Part shown: positions 35,351 through 44,439 of the stretch, one piece after another
How the letters are laid out: every line of letters begins with the position of its first letter
Position numbering within the stretch: the stretch's first letter is position 1
Assembly: GCF_002836515.1 (NCBI RefSeq)
Contig: NZ_PJBC01000013.1
Coordinates: forward strand, 248,001-312,000
DNA: 64,000 bases
Reading direction: 5' to 3'
Source of the DNA: Pseudomonas sp. Choline-02u-1
Lineage (GTDB): Bacteria; Pseudomonadota; Gammaproteobacteria; Pseudomonadales; Pseudomonadaceae
Notes under the pieces: model-generated
Database searches by the model: none
Told to the model about the DNA's origin: nothing
The model's input: the letters and a program-made list of their open reading frames with translations, nothing else
Program-made: the position numbers and the translations under genes

Positions 35351-35880
35351 GGGTGCATCTCCCTGGATCTCAATGTTGTGTTACTGTCGCCAATTATTTG
35401 ACGTAATTTTAGGGTGTAAGCGTTTCACTCTTGTAACAACAGAGCTAAGAACATCCTAGAGCGTAGCCAAGAAAAAATTTTCATAAGCCTTATTCCAAAA
35501 AAAACTTATGCGGTTTTTCAAAAGCAGCACATTGTTCAGCTCGAAAGCCTTTGTTTTATGCGCTTTAGGGAGCTCCAAAAGGCTTGAGGAAAGTTCCATT
35601 CACTTTGCGAGACACTGCGAAGTACTGCTGAAGGGGAGGGACGCGTCACGGCAAATGAGCGACAGATTTTTGTCACTCTGGTGATTCACCGCCGTTACGT
35701 AGCGCTAGTGGGTCGATGAATCGAACAGGGTTGGCAAGTGCTTGATAGCGCTGGTAATTCTCTTGATCCGACCTGCGAAACGAACTGCCGAGGGTGCGAG
35801 CGTCGCCCCCGGCAACCCGATTGAGCCATGGGCTGCTTCGCGAACCTGTGCCGACGGTGGTCGGCAGCGGAGGATTTCAC
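35351..35880. other. 530-bp divergent promoter region of adhesin and secretion operon
   Basis: No coding frame of substance. The stretch 35445-35530 is notably AT-rich (AAGAAAAAATTTTCATAAG; CCAAAAAAAACTTATGCGG) and contains the inverted pair CATAAG (35482-35487) / CTTATG (35505-35510). AT-rich divergent regions in Pseudomonas are common targets of MvaT/MvaU silencers and of FleQ at biofilm genes; which regulator binds here cannot be told from sequence. Confidence 0.55.
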
Positions 35881-38800
35881 ATGGCAGCGCTCATCGGTAC
35901 GGTCACAAAAGTCATTGGTCAGGTGTTCGCCCAGGCGGGCGACGGCATCAAGCGTCCGCTGTTCGAGGGCGATCGCCTGTACGGCGGCGATCAACTGATC
36001 ACCGGCGCGGAAGGTGCGGTGGCGGTGAAACTGCAAAACGGCGAGCAATTGACCCTCGGCCGGGGCAGCAGCATCACCATGACCGGGCAATTGCTGGCCG
36101 ACCAGGCGGTGCCGGTGAACGTCGCTGAAGCGCAGACCCCGAGCCAGGCGCAACTGACCGATGTCGAGCAAATCCAGAAAGCAATCGCCGCCGGTGAAGA
36201 CCCCAGTAAAACTGCCGAAGCCACCGCTGCCGGCCCCAACGCGCCGACCGGCAATACCGGTGAACTGGGCGGCGGGCACAGCTTCGTGCTGCTGACCGAA
36301 GTCGGCGGCCGAGTCGATCCGAGCATCGGTTTCCCCACCGCCGGCTTCAACGGCATTCCCGAATTTCCCGAGTATCGCCGCGATGCGGACAACGACAATG
36401 GCGACGACACGCCGGCGCCGGTCGTGGTGCCACCGACGCCGGTGAACAACCCGGTCATCCTCAACGGTCTCGAAGGGGCGGGCGGCGAGCTGAACCTCAA
36501 TGAAGCCAATCTGCCTGACGGTACAGCGGCCAATCCGGGCGCGCTGACGCAAAGTGGCAGCTTCACCGTCTCGGCAGCGGATGGCTTGAACAGCCTGAGC
36601 ATCGGCGGCATCAACGTGATCGTTGGCGGCGTGCCGATCGGCTTTCCCCAGTCGATCACCACGCAACTGGGCAACACCCTGACCATCACCGGTTACAACG
36701 CGGCCACTGGCACGGTCAGCTACAGCTACACCCTCACCGGCAACGAGACCCACGCGGCCGGCGACGGCGTGAACAACCTCAGCGAACAGTTCACCGTGAT
36801 CGCCACCGACAGCAATGGCGACAGCGCCACTGGCACGCTGGACGTGAATATCACCGACGACGTGCCCAAAGCGTTTGATGACGCCAACGGCGTTGCCTCG
36901 GAAACCGTGCTGACCCTGACCGGCAATGTCCTCACCAATGACATCCAAGGCGCTGACCGCGTACCCACCGGACCGGTCACGCCCGGTACATTCACTGGTA
37001 CTTACGGCACGTTGATTCTGAACGCCGACGGCACTTACACCTACACGCTAAATACCAGCGACGCCGACTTCAAAAACTTGACCGGCGGCGGCAACGGCAC
37101 CGAAACCTTCGCCTACACGATCACCGATGCCGACGGCGATACCAGCACTGCCAATCTCGTTTTGCGGATCCACAACAACGACGATCCAGTCACCATCGAC
37201 GGCCTGAACGTCGCCGGTGGCGAGTTGACGATCTACGAAAAAACCCTCAGCGACGGCAGCGCCCCTGACGCTGGCGCACTGACGCAAAACGGCACCTTCA
37301 CCATCACCGCGCTGGACGGCGTGACCACGCTGACAGTCGGCGGCATCGCCGTGGTCACCAATGGCGTTGCCGCAGGCTTCCCGCAATCGATCACCACGCC
37401 ACTGGGCAGCACGCTGACCATTACTGGTTTCAACGCTGCAACCGGTGTGGTCAGTTACAGCTACACCCTGGCCGACAACGAAACGCATCCGAACGCCAAT
37501 GGCGCGAACAGTCTGCCTGAGCAGTTCGCGGTTACCGTCATCGACGACAACGGGACAACGGCCACCGGCACCCTCGACGTCAACATCGTCGACGACCTGC
37601 CGAAAGCCAACGATGACAGCAACGGCACCGCCTCGGAAAATCAACTGACCCTCACCGGCAGTGTCCTCACCAATGACATACAAGGCGCCGACCGCGTACC
37701 CACCGGACCGGTCACGCCGGGCACTTTCACCGGTACTTACGGCACCTTGGTTCTGAACGCCGACGGCACCTACACCTACACGCTAAATACCAGCGACGCC
37801 GACTTCAAAAACTTGACCGGCGGCGGCAACGGCACCGAAACCTTCGCCTACACGATCACCGATGCCGACGGCGATACCAGCACTGCCAATCTCGTTTTGC
37901 GGATCCACAACAACGACGATCCAGTCACCATCGACGGCCTGAACGTCGCCGGTGGCGAGTTGACGATCTACGAAAAAACCCTCAGCGACGGCAGCGCCCC
38001 TGACGCTGGCGCACTGACGCAAAACGGCACCTTCACCATCACCGCGCTGGACGGCGTGACCACGCTGACAGTCGGCGGCATCGCCGTGGTCACCAATGGC
38101 GTTGCCGCAGGCTTCCCGCAATCGATCACCACGCCACTGGGCAGCACGCTGACCATTACTGGTTTCAACGCTGCAACCGGTGTGGTCAGTTACAGCTACA
38201 CCTTGGCCGATAACGAAACGCATCCGAACGCCAATGGCGCGAACAGTCTGCCTGAGCAGTTCGCGGTTACCGTCGTAGACGACAACGGCACAACGGCCAC
38301 CGGCACCCTCGACGTCAACATCGTCGACGACCTGCCGAAAGCCAACGATGACAGCAACGGCACGGCGTCAGAAACCCAACTGACCCTGACCGGCAACGTC
38401 CTCACCAACGACATACAAGGCGCCGACCGCGTAGCAACAGGCCCGGTTACACCCGGCACTTTCACCGGCACGTTCGGTACCTTGGTTCTGAACGCTGACG
38501 GCACCTACACCTACACGCTGAACACCAGCGATGCCGATTTCAAAGCCTTGACCGGCGGCGGTAACGGCACCGAAACTTTTGCCTACACGATCACCGATGC
38601 CGACGGCGATACCAGCACTGCCAATCTTGTTCTGCAGATTCACAACAACGATGATCCGGTGCTGCTCAATGGCCTCGACGTCAACGGTGGCGAACTGACG
38701 GTCTACGAAAAAAACCTCAGCGACGGCACCAGCCCCAACACCCCGGCGCTGACCCAGAACGGCACTTTCACCGTCAGCGCTCTCGATGGTCTGCAGACCC

Positions 38801-41800
38801 TCACAGTCGGCGGCATCGCCGTGATCACCAATGGCGTGGCCGCAGGTTTCCCGCAATCAATCGTCACGCCGCTGGGCAGCACCTTGACCATCAGCGGTTA
38901 TGACCCTGCAACCGGCGTGGTCAGCTACAGCTACACCCTGGCCGACAACGAAGCCCATCCAACCGCCAACGGCGCCAACAGCCTCACCGAGAACTTCGAC
39001 GTCGTCGCGACCGACACCGATGGCAGCACCGCCAGCGGTCAGATCAACGTCAACATCGTTGATGATTTGCCGACTGCGCATGCAGATGCGGCTTCGGTGG
39101 CGGAGGGCGGCACTGTCAGCGGCAATGTACTCAACAACGATGTCGGCGGCGCTGATGGCCCGGCGGTTACTGGCGCGGTGGTTGGCGTGCGCGCCGGTGC
39201 CGACACTTCGACCTCGGCCATCGGCGGGCTCAATTCGCAGATCAACGGCACCTACGGCTACCTCACGCTTGATGCCAACGGCAACGCCGTTTATCACAGC
39301 AATCCCAACGCGGTGAACGGCCCGGGCGCGGTCGATGTGTTCACTTACACGGTGCGCGATTTCGACGGTGATGAAAGCACCACGACCATCACCATCGACG
39401 TCTATAACAGCTGCCTGAAAGCGGTCAGCGATAGTGACGTGACCGTGTATGAAAAAGCCCTCGACCTGAACCAGGATGGCCAGGATCTAGCGGCGGGCAG
39501 CGTGGTCGGCAGCGATCCGGGCAGCACCGGCGAAACCGCATCCGGCACCCTGGTCGGCTCGGTTACCGGCGCGGTCGGCGCGATCAGTTATGCGCTGGTC
39601 GGCAGCGCCACCGGCAATTACGGGCAGATCGTGCTCAACGCCAATGGCACTTACACCTACACCCTGACCTCGCCGGCGACCACCACGCCGCACGCCGACG
39701 ACGGCGCCAACAGCCTGAGCGAAACCTTCACCTATCAGGCCACCGATTCGCTGGGCAATGTCGTCACCAGCAGTATTGTCGTGAGCATCGTCGATGACGT
39801 GCCGAAAGCGCTGAACGACAGCAATGCCGACAACGCGACCGAAGCGCAATTGACCCTGACTGGCAATGTCCTCGACAACGACGTGCAAGGCGCCGATCGC
39901 GTCGCCAGCGGCCCGGTGACCGCCGGTACTTTCACTGGCACTTACGGCACGCTGGTACTTAACGCCAACGGCACTTACACCTACACGCTGGACGTTAACG
40001 ACGCCGACTTCAACAACCTCCACGGCGGCGGCAACGGCACTGAAACCTTCGCCTACACGATCACCGACTCCGACGGCGACACCAGCACCGCCAACCTTGT
40101 GCTGAACATTCACAACAACGACGACCCGGTGTGTCTCGACGGCCTCAACGTGAAGGGCGGCGAACTCACCGTCTACGAGAGGAACCTCAGCGACGGCAGC
40201 AGCCCCAACACCTCGGCGCTGACCCAGAGCGGCAGCTTCACCGTCACCGCGCTTGATGGCCTGCAAACATTGACGGTCGGCGGCATTGCCGTGGTCAGCA
40301 ATGGCGTCGCCGCCGGTTTGCCACAGTCGGTGGTCTCGCCGCTGGGCAGTACGTTCACCATCACCGGTTACGACCCGGCCACCGGCGTGGTCAGCTACAG
40401 CTACACCCTGGTCGACAACGAAGCCCATCCAGACGCCAACGGTGCCAACAGCCTCAGCGAGAATTTCGCGGTGGTCGCCACAGACACCGACGGCAGCACG
40501 GCCAGCGGTCAGATCAACGTCAACATCGTTGATGACCTGCCGACAGCGCACGCAGATGCCACTTCGGTGGAGGAGGGCGGAACCGTCAGTGGAAACGTGC
40601 TCGAAAACGATATAGGCGGGGCTGACGGCCCGGCAGTTTCCGGTGCCGTGATCGGCGTGCGTGCCGGCGCCGATACGTCTACTTCTGCCATTGGCGGTTT
40701 GAACTCACAAATCAACGGCAGCTACGGCTACCTCACCCTCGATGCCAACGGCAACGCCGTTTATCACAGCAATCCCAACGCGGTGAACGCCCCGGGCGCG
40801 GTTGACGTATTCACCTACACCGTGCGCGATTCCGATGGCGACGAAAGCACCACCACCCTCACCATTGATGTGCACAACAGCTGCCTGGTCGCCGTCGGCG
40901 ACACCGACGTCACGGTTTACGAAAAAGCCCTCGACCTGAGCAAGGATGGCGCCGATCTGGCTCCCGGCACGGTCACCGGCAGCGAACCGGGCAACACCGG
41001 CGAAACCGCCAGCGGCACGCTGGTGGGTTCCCTCAGTGGCGGCAGCGGCGCGATCACTTATACGTTGGTCGGCAACGCCACCGGCAGCTACGGACAACTG
41101 CAGCTCAACGCCGACGGCACCTACACCTACACGCTGACCTCCGCGCCGAAAACCGCGCCGAACGCCAGCGACGGGGCCAATACCCTCAGCGAAACGTTCA
41201 CCTACCAAGCCACCGATGCACTGGGCAACAGCACCACCAGCACCCTTGTGGTCAACATCGTTGACGATGTACCGAAAGCCGTTGCTTCGGATCGCTCGGT
41301 GACGGCGGTGGAGATCGATTCCAACGTGCTCATCGTCCTCGACATTTCCGGCAGCATGGCCGATGCCTCTGGCGTGCCGGGCCTGTCGCGGCTGGCGCTG
41401 GCCAAGCAGGCGATTGGTGCCTTGCTCGACAAGTACGATGATCTGGGCGATGTGAAAGTGCAGTTGGTGACATTCAGCAGCAATGCTGCCGACCGCACCA
41501 CCGTGTGGGTGGATGTGGCCACCGCCAAGACGCTGCTCGCGGGTCTGAATGCCGGCGGCGGCACCAACTACGACGCCGCCGTGGCGGTGATGCAGACCGC
41601 GTTCAACACCTCCGGCAAACTCACCGGGGCGCAGAACGTCGGCTACTTCTTCTCCGACGGCAAGCCCAACGAGGGTGACATCGGCACGGCTGACGAAGCC
41701 GCGCTGAAAAACTTCCTCGACGCCAACAACATCAAAAACTACGCCATTGGACTGGGCAGTGGCGTGAGCAACGCCAACCTCGATCCGCTGGCCTACGACG

Positions 41801-43737
41801 GCATCAATCACACCGACACCAATGCGGTGGTGGTCACCGATCTCAATCAGCTCAACTCGGTATTGTCCGGCACCGTGCAGGGCGCGCCGGTCACCGGTTC
41901 GCTGCTGGGCGAGGGCGGTTCGTTCGGTGCCGATGGCGGTTTCATCAAGTCCATCGTCGTCGACGGCACCAGCTACACCTACGATCCGAAGGCCCTCAGC
42001 GGCCAGGGTTCGTTGACCGCGAGCGGCGGCGCCAACCACGGCACCTTCAACACGGCGAACAACACGGTCAGCATCGCCACCAACAATAGCGGCACCTTGG
42101 TGGTCAACCTCGACACCGGCGAATACAGCTACACCTCGCAGAAAACCACGGCGGTGGTGATCACCGAAAACATCGGTTTCACCGTCAGTGACAACGACGG
42201 CGATCTGGCCAGCTCCACGCTGACGGTGAAAGTGATCCCCAACGCGCCGCCGGTGGCGATGGACGATCACGTCATCACCAATGTGCTGTCCGGCAACATC
42301 GTGGTGCCGGGCGAGCTGCTGCTGGCCAATGACACCGATCCGAACGGCGATGCACTCAACGCCACGCCAACCAGCTTCAATACGGGTTGGGTATCGAAAG
42401 CAGCGGACTTCACCGGCACCGGTCTGATCGGTTTCACCGGGCAGCCCAATAATGCGGCCAACCAGAACCTGGCCAACGTGCGCAGCGCCTTCAGCGCCAA
42501 TGCCGCGACGATGACCGCCGTGCTGGTAGTCAGCGGTTATCTCGGCATGGTGAGCAACAGCAATGCCAATGATGAAGATCGCATCACCGTCAATCTGCGT
42601 CAGGGCGAAACCCTCAATCTGGATCACAATCTGGGTGCCGGCAAGATCAGCATGGAGTACTCGCTCAACGGTGGCGCCTACGCCGCGCTGGCGGACGGGC
42701 AAACGCTGACCGCTTCGGCGGACGGCATCTACCAGATCCACATCACCAATATTGGTAACGGCGGCGGCAACCCCAACGCCGCAGAGAACTACCAACTGAC
42801 AATGACCCTTGACTACGCCGGGGCCCACGACATCACGCCGGACTACCATGGCACCTACACCGCCAACGACAACCACGGCGGCAGCGATACGGCCAGTCTC
42901 AGCATCAGCTATCAGGACGGCCACACCCTGACCGGCACCGCCAGCGACGATGTGCTGGTGGCGGGCAGCGGCAATAACGTGATCAATGCCGGCGACGGCA
43001 ATGACGTGCTCAGCGCTGGCTCCGGCAATAACGAAATGCACGGCGGCGCCGGCAACGATTTGCTTTACAGCGGCGCCGGCAATGATCTGCTCGACGGCGG
43101 CACCGGCAGCGACACGGCCAGCTACGCCCATGCCACAGCCGCGGTCACCGTCAACCTCGACCTGCTAGGTGCGCAAAACACCCTCGGCGCCGGCACCGAC
43201 ACCCTGACCGGCATCGAAAACCTGCTCGGCTCGAACTTCAACGACAGCCTCACCGGCGACGCCAACAACAACGTGATCAACGGGGGGCTCGGCAACGACT
43301 TCCTCAACGGTGGCGCCGGCGATGACTTGCTGATCGGTGGCATGGGCAACAACACTCTGACCGGCGGAGCAGGGGCGGACACCTTCCAGTGGCTCAAGGG
43401 CAACAGCGGCCACGACCTGATCACCGATTTCACCCCCGGCACCGACAAGCTCGACCTGTCGCAACTGCTGCAAGGCGAAAACGCCAGCACCGCTTCGCTG
43501 GATGACTATTTGCACTTCACTGTCAGTGGCAGCGGCGCCTCGGTGATGACCAGCATCGACGTCAGCGCCATGGCCGGCGCCACGCCGAACCAGACCATCG
43601 ATCTCGCTGGCGTCAACCTTGCCAGCCACTACGGCGTGACCCCGGGCGCAGGCGGCATGATTGCCAGCGGCCACGACACGGCGACGATCATCAGCGGCAT
43701 GCTCAATGATCATTCGTTGAAAGTCGATACCGTTTGA
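35881..43737 (+). CDS. giant RTX adhesin exported by type I secretion (LapA/MapA class)
   Basis: A 2618-residue surface adhesin. Residues 1-118 form a retention module (IGTVTKVIGQVFAQAGDG..) ending in TAAG (115-118), the LapG-type di-alanine cleavage site. Residues 330-1798 are tandem VCBS/Ig-like repeats: two units of 245 and two of about 490. Residues about 1812-2000 are a von Willebrand A domain with MIDAS residues Asp1821, Ser1823, Ser1825 (DISGS), Thr1895 and Asp1926. Residues about 2352-2490 hold RTX nonapeptides (GGAGNDLL types), then a C-terminal secretion signal domain. ATG with GGAGG seven bases upstream chosen over an in-frame codon 29 residues earlier. Expected: c-di-GMP-controlled retention through LapD/LapG encoded elsewhere. 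Size fits MapA better than the larger LapA. Confidence 0.93.
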   Translation: MAALIGTVTKVIGQVFAQAGDGIKRPLFEGDRLYGGDQLITGAEGAVAVKLQNGEQLTLGRGSSITMTGQLLADQAVPVNVAEAQTPSQAQLTDVEQIQKAIAAGEDPSKTAEATAAGPNAPTGNTGELGGGHSFVLLTEVGGRVDPSIGFPTAGFNGIPEFPEYRRDADNDNGDDTPAPVVVPPTPVNNPVILNGLEGAGGELNLNEANLPDGTAANPGALTQSGSFTVSAADGLNSLSIGGINVIVGGVPIGFPQSITTQLGNTLTITGYNAATGTVSYSYTLTGNETHAAGDGVNNLSEQFTVIATDSNGDSATGTLDVNITDDVPKAFDDANGVASETVLTLTGNVLTNDIQGADRVPTGPVTPGTFTGTYGTLILNADGTYTYTLNTSDADFKNLTGGGNGTETFAYTITDADGDTSTANLVLRIHNNDDPVTIDGLNVAGGELTIYEKTLSDGSAPDAGALTQNGTFTITALDGVTTLTVGGIAVVTNGVAAGFPQSITTPLGSTLTITGFNAATGVVSYSYTLADNETHPNANGANSLPEQFAVTVIDDNGTTATGTLDVNIVDDLPKANDDSNGTASENQLTLTGSVLTNDIQGADRVPTGPVTPGTFTGTYGTLVLNADGTYTYTLNTSDADFKNLTGGGNGTETFAYTITDADGDTSTANLVLRIHNNDDPVTIDGLNVAGGELTIYEKTLSDGSAPDAGALTQNGTFTITALDGVTTLTVGGIAVVTNGVAAGFPQSITTPLGSTLTITGFNAATGVVSYSYTLADNETHPNANGANSLPEQFAVTVVDDNGTTATGTLDVNIVDDLPKANDDSNGTASETQLTLTGNVLTNDIQGADRVATGPVTPGTFTGTFGTLVLNADGTYTYTLNTSDADFKALTGGGNGTETFAYTITDADGDTSTANLVLQIHNNDDPVLLNGLDVNGGELTVYEKNLSDGTSPNTPALTQNGTFTVSALDGLQTLTVGGIAVITNGVAAGFPQSIVTPLGSTLTISGYDPATGVVSYSYTLADNEAHPTANGANSLTENFDVVATDTDGSTASGQINVNIVDDLPTAHADAASVAEGGTVSGNVLNNDVGGADGPAVTGAVVGVRAGADTSTSAIGGLNSQINGTYGYLTLDANGNAVYHSNPNAVNGPGAVDVFTYTVRDFDGDESTTTITIDVYNSCLKAVSDSDVTVYEKALDLNQDGQDLAAGSVVGSDPGSTGETASGTLVGSVTGAVGAISYALVGSATGNYGQIVLNANGTYTYTLTSPATTTPHADDGANSLSETFTYQATDSLGNVVTSSIVVSIVDDVPKALNDSNADNATEAQLTLTGNVLDNDVQGADRVASGPVTAGTFTGTYGTLVLNANGTYTYTLDVNDADFNNLHGGGNGTETFAYTITDSDGDTSTANLVLNIHNNDDPVCLDGLNVKGGELTVYERNLSDGSSPNTSALTQSGSFTVTALDGLQTLTVGGIAVVSNGVAAGLPQSVVSPLGSTFTITGYDPATGVVSYSYTLVDNEAHPDANGANSLSENFAVVATDTDGSTASGQINVNIVDDLPTAHADATSVEEGGTVSGNVLENDIGGADGPAVSGAVIGVRAGADTSTSAIGGLNSQINGSYGYLTLDANGNAVYHSNPNAVNAPGAVDVFTYTVRDSDGDESTTTLTIDVHNSCLVAVGDTDVTVYEKALDLSKDGADLAPGTVTGSEPGNTGETASGTLVGSLSGGSGAITYTLVGNATGSYGQLQLNADGTYTYTLTSAPKTAPNASDGANTLSETFTYQATDALGNSTTSTLVVNIVDDVPKAVASDRSVTAVEIDSNVLIVLDISGSMADASGVPGLSRLALAKQAIGALLDKYDDLGDVKVQLVTFSSNAADRTTVWVDVATAKTLLAGLNAGGGTNYDAAVAVMQTAFNTSGKLTGAQNVGYFFSDGKPNEGDIGTADEAALKNFLDANNIKNYAIGLGSGVSNANLDPLAYDGINHTDTNAVVVTDLNQLNSVLSGTVQGAPVTGSLLGEGGSFGADGGFIKSIVVDGTSYTYDPKALSGQGSLTASGGANHGTFNTANNTVSIATNNSGTLVVNLDTGEYSYTSQKTTAVVITENIGFTVSDNDGDLASSTLTVKVIPNAPPVAMDDHVITNVLSGNIVVPGELLLANDTDPNGDALNATPTSFNTGWVSKAADFTGTGLIGFTGQPNNAANQNLANVRSAFSANAATMTAVLVVSGYLGMVSNSNANDEDRITVNLRQGETLNLDHNLGAGKISMEYSLNGGAYAALADGQTLTASADGIYQIHITNIGNGGGNPNAAENYQLTMTLDYAGAHDITPDYHGTYTANDNHGGSDTASLSISYQDGHTLTGTASDDVLVAGSGNNVINAGDGNDVLSAGSGNNEMHGGAGNDLLYSGAGNDLLDGGTGSDTASYAHATAAVTVNLDLLGAQNTLGAGTDTLTGIENLLGSNFNDSLTGDANNNVINGGLGNDFLNGGAGDDLLIGGMGNNTLTGGAGADTFQWLKGNSGHDLITDFTPGTDKLDLSQLLQGENASTASLDDYLHFTVSGSGASVMTSIDVSAMAGATPNQTIDLAGVNLASHYGVTPGAGGMIASGHDTATIISGMLNDHSLKVDTV
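36868..41274 (+). repeat. in-gene tandem repeat array of the adhesin
   Basis: Boundaries at the Lys-Ala codons after each VDD(L/V)P: units 36868-37602, 37603-38337, 38338-39804 and 39805-41274. The first two are 735 bp each; the last two are 1467 and 1470 bp. Units one and two, with the start of unit three, share stretches of several hundred bases that look identical by eye (e.g. from 37031 and from 37766). The longer units match each other less closely. Confidence 0.9.
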
Positions 43738-43755
43738 TCTGAGGTCTGAAACAAC

Positions 43756-43793
43756 AAACCCGCCGCCCCGGTTGGAGGGACGGCGGGTTTTTT
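43756..43793 (+). terminator. rho-independent terminator of the adhesin gene
   Basis: AAACCCGCCG, loop with CCCCGGTTGGAGGGA, then CGGCGGGTTTTTT. It starts 18 bases after the adhesin stop. Confidence 0.93.
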
Positions 43794-43827
43794 CTGTGTG
43801 TAGGCATGTATTGCCTGTCAGTCAGCC

Positions 43828-43919
43828 TTCGCGGGCAAGCCCGCTCCCACGCAGATGAGCGGCGGCCACAAATCTTTTGTCACACCACAGAACCTGTGGG
43901 AGCGGGCTTGCCCGCGAAG
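43828..43919. repeat. REP doublet, reversed orientation
   Basis: TTCGCGGGCAAGCCCGCTCCCAC then GTGGGAGCGGGCTTGCCCGCGAA, 92 bp; both arms carry GGGC in place of GAGC, a matched variant. Confidence 0.9.
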
Positions 43920-43954
43920 AGGCCGGAATTGACACCGCAGGACTCAGCTGACTG

Positions 43955-44041
43955 TCATCCCGATTGCGGCAACTCCAGATTATCCAGCACCCGATTCACC
44001 GCCAGTTCGCCAAGCATGAGCAACTGCGATTTATCAGGATT
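43955..44041 (-). pseudogene. 3' remnant of a small Pseudomonas-type protein gene
   Basis: An open frame reads NPDKSQLLMLGELAVNRVL then DNLELPQSG and a stop. MLGELAVNRVLDNLE resembles the C-terminus of small Pseudomonas-specific proteins I remember as DUF6124/DUF3077-like. Nothing upstream in this frame continues the protein: it runs into the 3' end of the ybaN-like gene. This looks like a truncated leftover; the family assignment is from memory. Confidence 0.45.
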
Positions 44042-44429
44042 TACGCAATGTCTTCTGCCGCAAAATATAAACCGTTACCAACACCGCACTGGTCAGCATG
44101 AACCCCCGCGCCCACATCAACGGCACCAGATAACACGAGAACAGAATGCTCACCCACATCAGCCCGATCGCGTAGACCTTGCCTTTGAGCGGAATGCCGT
44201 TGCCTTCGAGGTAGTCGCGAATCCATGGCCCCAGTCGTGGATGCTCGACCAGCCAGCGATAGAAGCGCGGAGAGCTGCGCGCAAAGCAAGCTGCAGCAAG
44301 CAGAAGGAAAGGAGTGGTGGGCAGGACCGGCAGGAAGATGCCGATCACCCCCAATGCCACGCTGAGCCAGCCGATGGCCAGCAGGACGTAGCGCAACATC
44401 AGGGGGCGGTTGCCTATGGGATTGTCCAT
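44034..44429 (-). CDS. ybaN: YbaN-family (DUF454) inner-membrane protein
   Basis: A 131-residue membrane protein with three to four hydrophobic segments (YVLLAIGWLSVALGVIGIFLPVLPTTPFLLLAAACFARSSPRFYRWL). The PVLPTTPFLLLAA..FARSSPRFY block is the DUF454/YbaN signature. Function is unknown. It follows the YecA-like gene by ten bases and is probably cotranscribed. No clear ribosome site; a second ATG ten codons in is possible. Confidence 0.85.
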   Translation of the reverse strand: MDNPIGNRPLMLRYVLLAIGWLSVALGVIGIFLPVLPTTPFLLLAAACFARSSPRFYRWLVEHPRLGPWIRDYLEGNGIPLKGKVYAIGLMWVSILFSCYLVPLMWARGFMLTSAVLVTVYILRQKTLRKS

Positions 44430-44439
44430 AGGCCGGATC

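Noticed and set aside
40705..43131. 808-codon open frame antisense to the adhesin gene
   Set aside because: Composition is Val/Ala/Gly/His-rich with no domain or ribosome site; it arises from the GC-rich repetitive codons of the sense gene.
35881..43737. Calling the adhesin lapA outright
   Set aside because: LapA of P. fluorescens is much larger as I recall and its locus includes lapD/lapG nearby; size and context fit MapA at least as well, so no symbol is given.
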